From Sipunculus nudus (Eukaryota; Annelida; Sipuncula; Golfingiida; Sipunculidae), in contig CM049308.1 of the NCBI GenBank assembly GCA_026874595.1, forward strand, positions 53,395,624 to 53,459,623: a DNA stretch of 64,000 nt, in the 5' to 3' direction. This document shows, one piece after another, positions 61,675 through 64,000 of this stretch. Position 1 is the first letter of the stretch, and each line of letters starts with the position of its first letter. A program made the translations under genes and the position numbers. The notes below the pieces were generated by a model. It was not told the DNA's origin and ran no database searches. It saw only the letters and a list, made by a program, of their open reading frames with translations.

Positions 61675-61860
61675 TTCATGACTGTATTTATTGTGAATTT
61701 TGCTTTATGACGCTCCAGAGTCCGGAGAAGATCAACACCAAAATCCAATTGCTTCTTCCTTGGCCCATGCATTCCAAAAACGCACTTAAAATTTCATGAG
61801 ATTCTGTTCATGATTGGGTCAGTTATGTTGTGAACAAACACAATAACACACGAACCAGAA
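61675..61860 (+). repeat. Interspersed repeat X, right part of the split copy
   Basis: TTTATTGTGAAT, GACGCTCCAGAGTCC, CATGAGATTCTGTTCATGAT and GTTATGTTGTGAACAAACAC match 16620-16780. Confidence 0.65.
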
Positions 61861-62880
61861 TGAACGCTTACACCAGTAGCAAAGTCTGTCTGCTGCCGTA
61901 TTTAACACAAACAGTATAAGATTTAACATCTGTAATATTTAAACCCTGTATGTGTTCAGCATGCAGCTAAGAGGGGTATTGATTGAATTGAGAACTTTGT
62001 ACTGGGTGACCCAGCCAGCTGGTCTCTTATTGGTTAAGGAAACAAAAGCTACCATCTGGTTTTCCTTTGCAAACAACATGTGCAGTGGTACTGAAATATA
62101 GCCATTTCTGAAGCTAGGAGCAAAAAATATAGAAAATATATAGATTTTTTAGATCACCACTTTCAAGCAGTGCCCTATAGAGAATCGCCTGTCAACTGTC
62201 AATCTTTATGTCTGTAAGTGACACTTTCTTTCACATGCATTTCACCTGTCTAAAATTGGTAGGGATGATTAGGCCAATATGGCCTCCAGTTCTGACAAAT
62301 TACAGACTTGTACAATCACCAATATGGCTGTCAGAGCACGATTTGTGTTTTTTGTTTAGCGTAGTGTATCAAAGAGGATATGCTTGATCTGTCTCAGGTT
62401 CACGGTGATGATTATGGCCGATAGTGGCTCCATTTGTGACAAATTACATACACTTTTACAGTTACCAATATGGCTGCCAGAGCATAATCTGTGATATTTC
62501 CCTTCATTTGCGCTATCATCTCAAAAAGTGATTTTCTTCTGCCAAAATTTAACAGATGATTCACTGTGAGCATATGTGTGCTTTCAAATTTCAGACTCCT
62601 TTTAAATCTTATATGGCTGCCAGGCAAATATTTTAAAATTCATCGACATGCATTATCTCGATTACTCTTTTAGATTATTTGTGGTGATAAATTTCAGACC
62701 CAATCTGATATAGCCACAGGGCTGCCAGTTTAGGCACTTGCAGGGCCCTAACTGAGAACATTTTTTTCAGTCCTAAACACCTAGTTTTGCCAATTATATA
62801 TTCCTGAACTTGAAAGTAGATATGTAAAGTATTATTCTGTAATAAATTATGTAGTAAATGTGATGTTCTTGTGTTTGTTC
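61861..62880. other. Non-coding stretch with weak internal repeats
   Basis: Phrases such as TTCTGACAAATTACAGACTTGTACA and CCAATATGGCTG(C/T)CAGAGCA recur near 62290-62340 and 62440-62480, so a diverged tandem repeat of about 145 bp is present. No exon found. Confidence 0.45.
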
Positions 62881-62883
62881 GGG

Positions 62884-63323
62884 TTGGGGTCAGATACAGT
62901 GTCCAAAATACAAATGCGATAGCTGGCCTCCTACGAATACAAATACAAATGCAGAACATCAAATACAAATAAAATTACAAATACACAAATGTAGGTTATA
63001 CTGAATATTTATTAATTTCCAGCACCATAAACATTCATAATTTCTAAGGAAGAAGTATAACACTTGACTTGATGCTGTCTTCTGGGTTGTTCAGAAGTTT
63101 GGTAGTAGCTTATTGTTTAATTATTGCAGATATAGATATGTATTATACATATGTATTTGTACAGTATTTGATCAAATACATCAAATATTAAGATCAAATA
63201 CAAACACAAATGTTATCATTTTGCAAAACAGTGAAAACACAAATTCAAATATAAATACAAATACATACTTTGACTGTATTTAAATACAAAAAACAAATAC
63301 AAATATGTATTTGACCCCAACTG
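62884..63323. mobile_element. AAATAC-rich repeat with GTTGGGGTCA inverted ends
   Basis: The left end GTTGGGGTCAGATACA is mirrored by TGTATTTGACCCCAAC on the right. Both flanks inside are (CAAATA)n-like; the middle is unrelated. Probably a MITE with simple-repeat subterminal regions. Confidence 0.65.
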
Positions 63324-64000
63324 AGGTGTGTGTTCAGGACTAAGCAGCTCTATTTACACAGTTTTCTTAGCAGTTTACTCAGGAATTACAAATCCAAGTT
63401 ACTATGGTTGATGGCTTATTCTGGCATAAATTTGGGTGGGAACCATAGGTTGGATTTAGTTTTATGACAGCATTACAACAGATAAATATAAAAAATCAAA
63501 CTATGCTATGGGAAATTTATGATGACAATTTATCTAGCTGTGAGTACACAACTTGGTAGACACTTATATTTGGCTGGTAAGCCTAAATTGAGTTGTGGTA
63601 CAAGCAATATTGAGGAATGCATGGCAGTAGTGTTCCATTATGTTGCTTTCATATCGTGGTAAACAGCCCATAATCTTAATACTAGGCTATGAACAATGAT
63701 GTAACACAAAATAATACATGTGAAATCACAACCCAAACTGAAATTCTGTCTCTATAGTAACAAGTCATTTCCTGTATCCTGTACAAGTTGGCTGCATCCA
63801 GTAACCTGTGCAAGCCATGCTTATTTTCATGTGGTCAGAAATTCTACAAACATGTGGAAGGATTTACAAATATGCTGAGTTAAAATGGAATTAATCTCGC
63901 TCATGGTATGTGTTGTTTGAAAGTATACTAAAAAAGCTGATGTTTAGTGTGGTTTATTTCAAGTGACAGTGACCATGTAGGCCATGAGGCGTCGGAAATA
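63324..64000. other. Non-coding stretch to the window end
   Basis: No exon with splice signals and no repeat recognised. Confidence 0.4.

Overview
The window is eukaryotic nuclear DNA from a repeat-rich animal genome, most probably a bivalve mollusc. Genes are sparse and split by GT-AG introns. Long (AT)n arrays, G/C homopolymers and many short non-autonomous transposons fill the rest. The bivalve inference rests on the repeat style (families with internal minisatellites, terminal hairpins and CGTCCGTC-rich left ends) and is not proven by any gene here. No operons, prokaryotic genes, rRNA, CRISPR array or autonomous transposase/reverse transcriptase ORF is visible.

Three host loci can be supported. 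(1) On the + strand at 18205-22165, three exons in matching phases encode a complete 210-residue four-transmembrane protein of the PMP22/claudin superfamily. (2) On the - strand from 36187 down to 30712, nine exons with consistent phases encode a Ser/Thr protein kinase of about 472 residues. All key catalytic residues are present; the 5' end is uncertain because a second open frame (36184-36390) abuts the first exon in another frame. (3) On the + strand, 59093-59176 is an exon starting a protein with an N-terminal hydrophobic segment; the rest of that gene lies beyond the window.

Most other recognisable sequence is mobile. 10519-14959 is a 4.4 kb element with 15-bp CACT... inverted ends, subterminal AAACATGTTT-type repeats and gene fragments on the - strand. 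It looks like a CACTA/CMC-type DNA transposon that is non-autonomous or has captured a gene. Four copies of one element (45941-47762, 55845-57309 reversed, 57896-59027, 59951-61674) have a hairpin left end, an asymmetric inverted repeat, a right-end hairpin 11 nt before CTAG, T-T insertion sites and an internal 280-bp satellite made of two 140-bp half-units. This is the architecture of Helentron-associated elements (HINEs). At least two further families (5203-6199, 8223-8874, 40333-42866; 52624-52831, 57591-57770) share this plan. Several MITEs with clear inverted ends, a foldback element and a family of GGATCC-ended repeats with C/G runs fill much of the remainder.

The most interesting signals are the HINE family with its dimeric palindrome-centred satellite and conserved nuclear-receptor DR1 motif, a paralogous empty site supporting duplication-free T-T insertion, the CACTA-like element with exon-like cargo, and a 73-nt pre-miRNA-like hairpin at 54530-54602.
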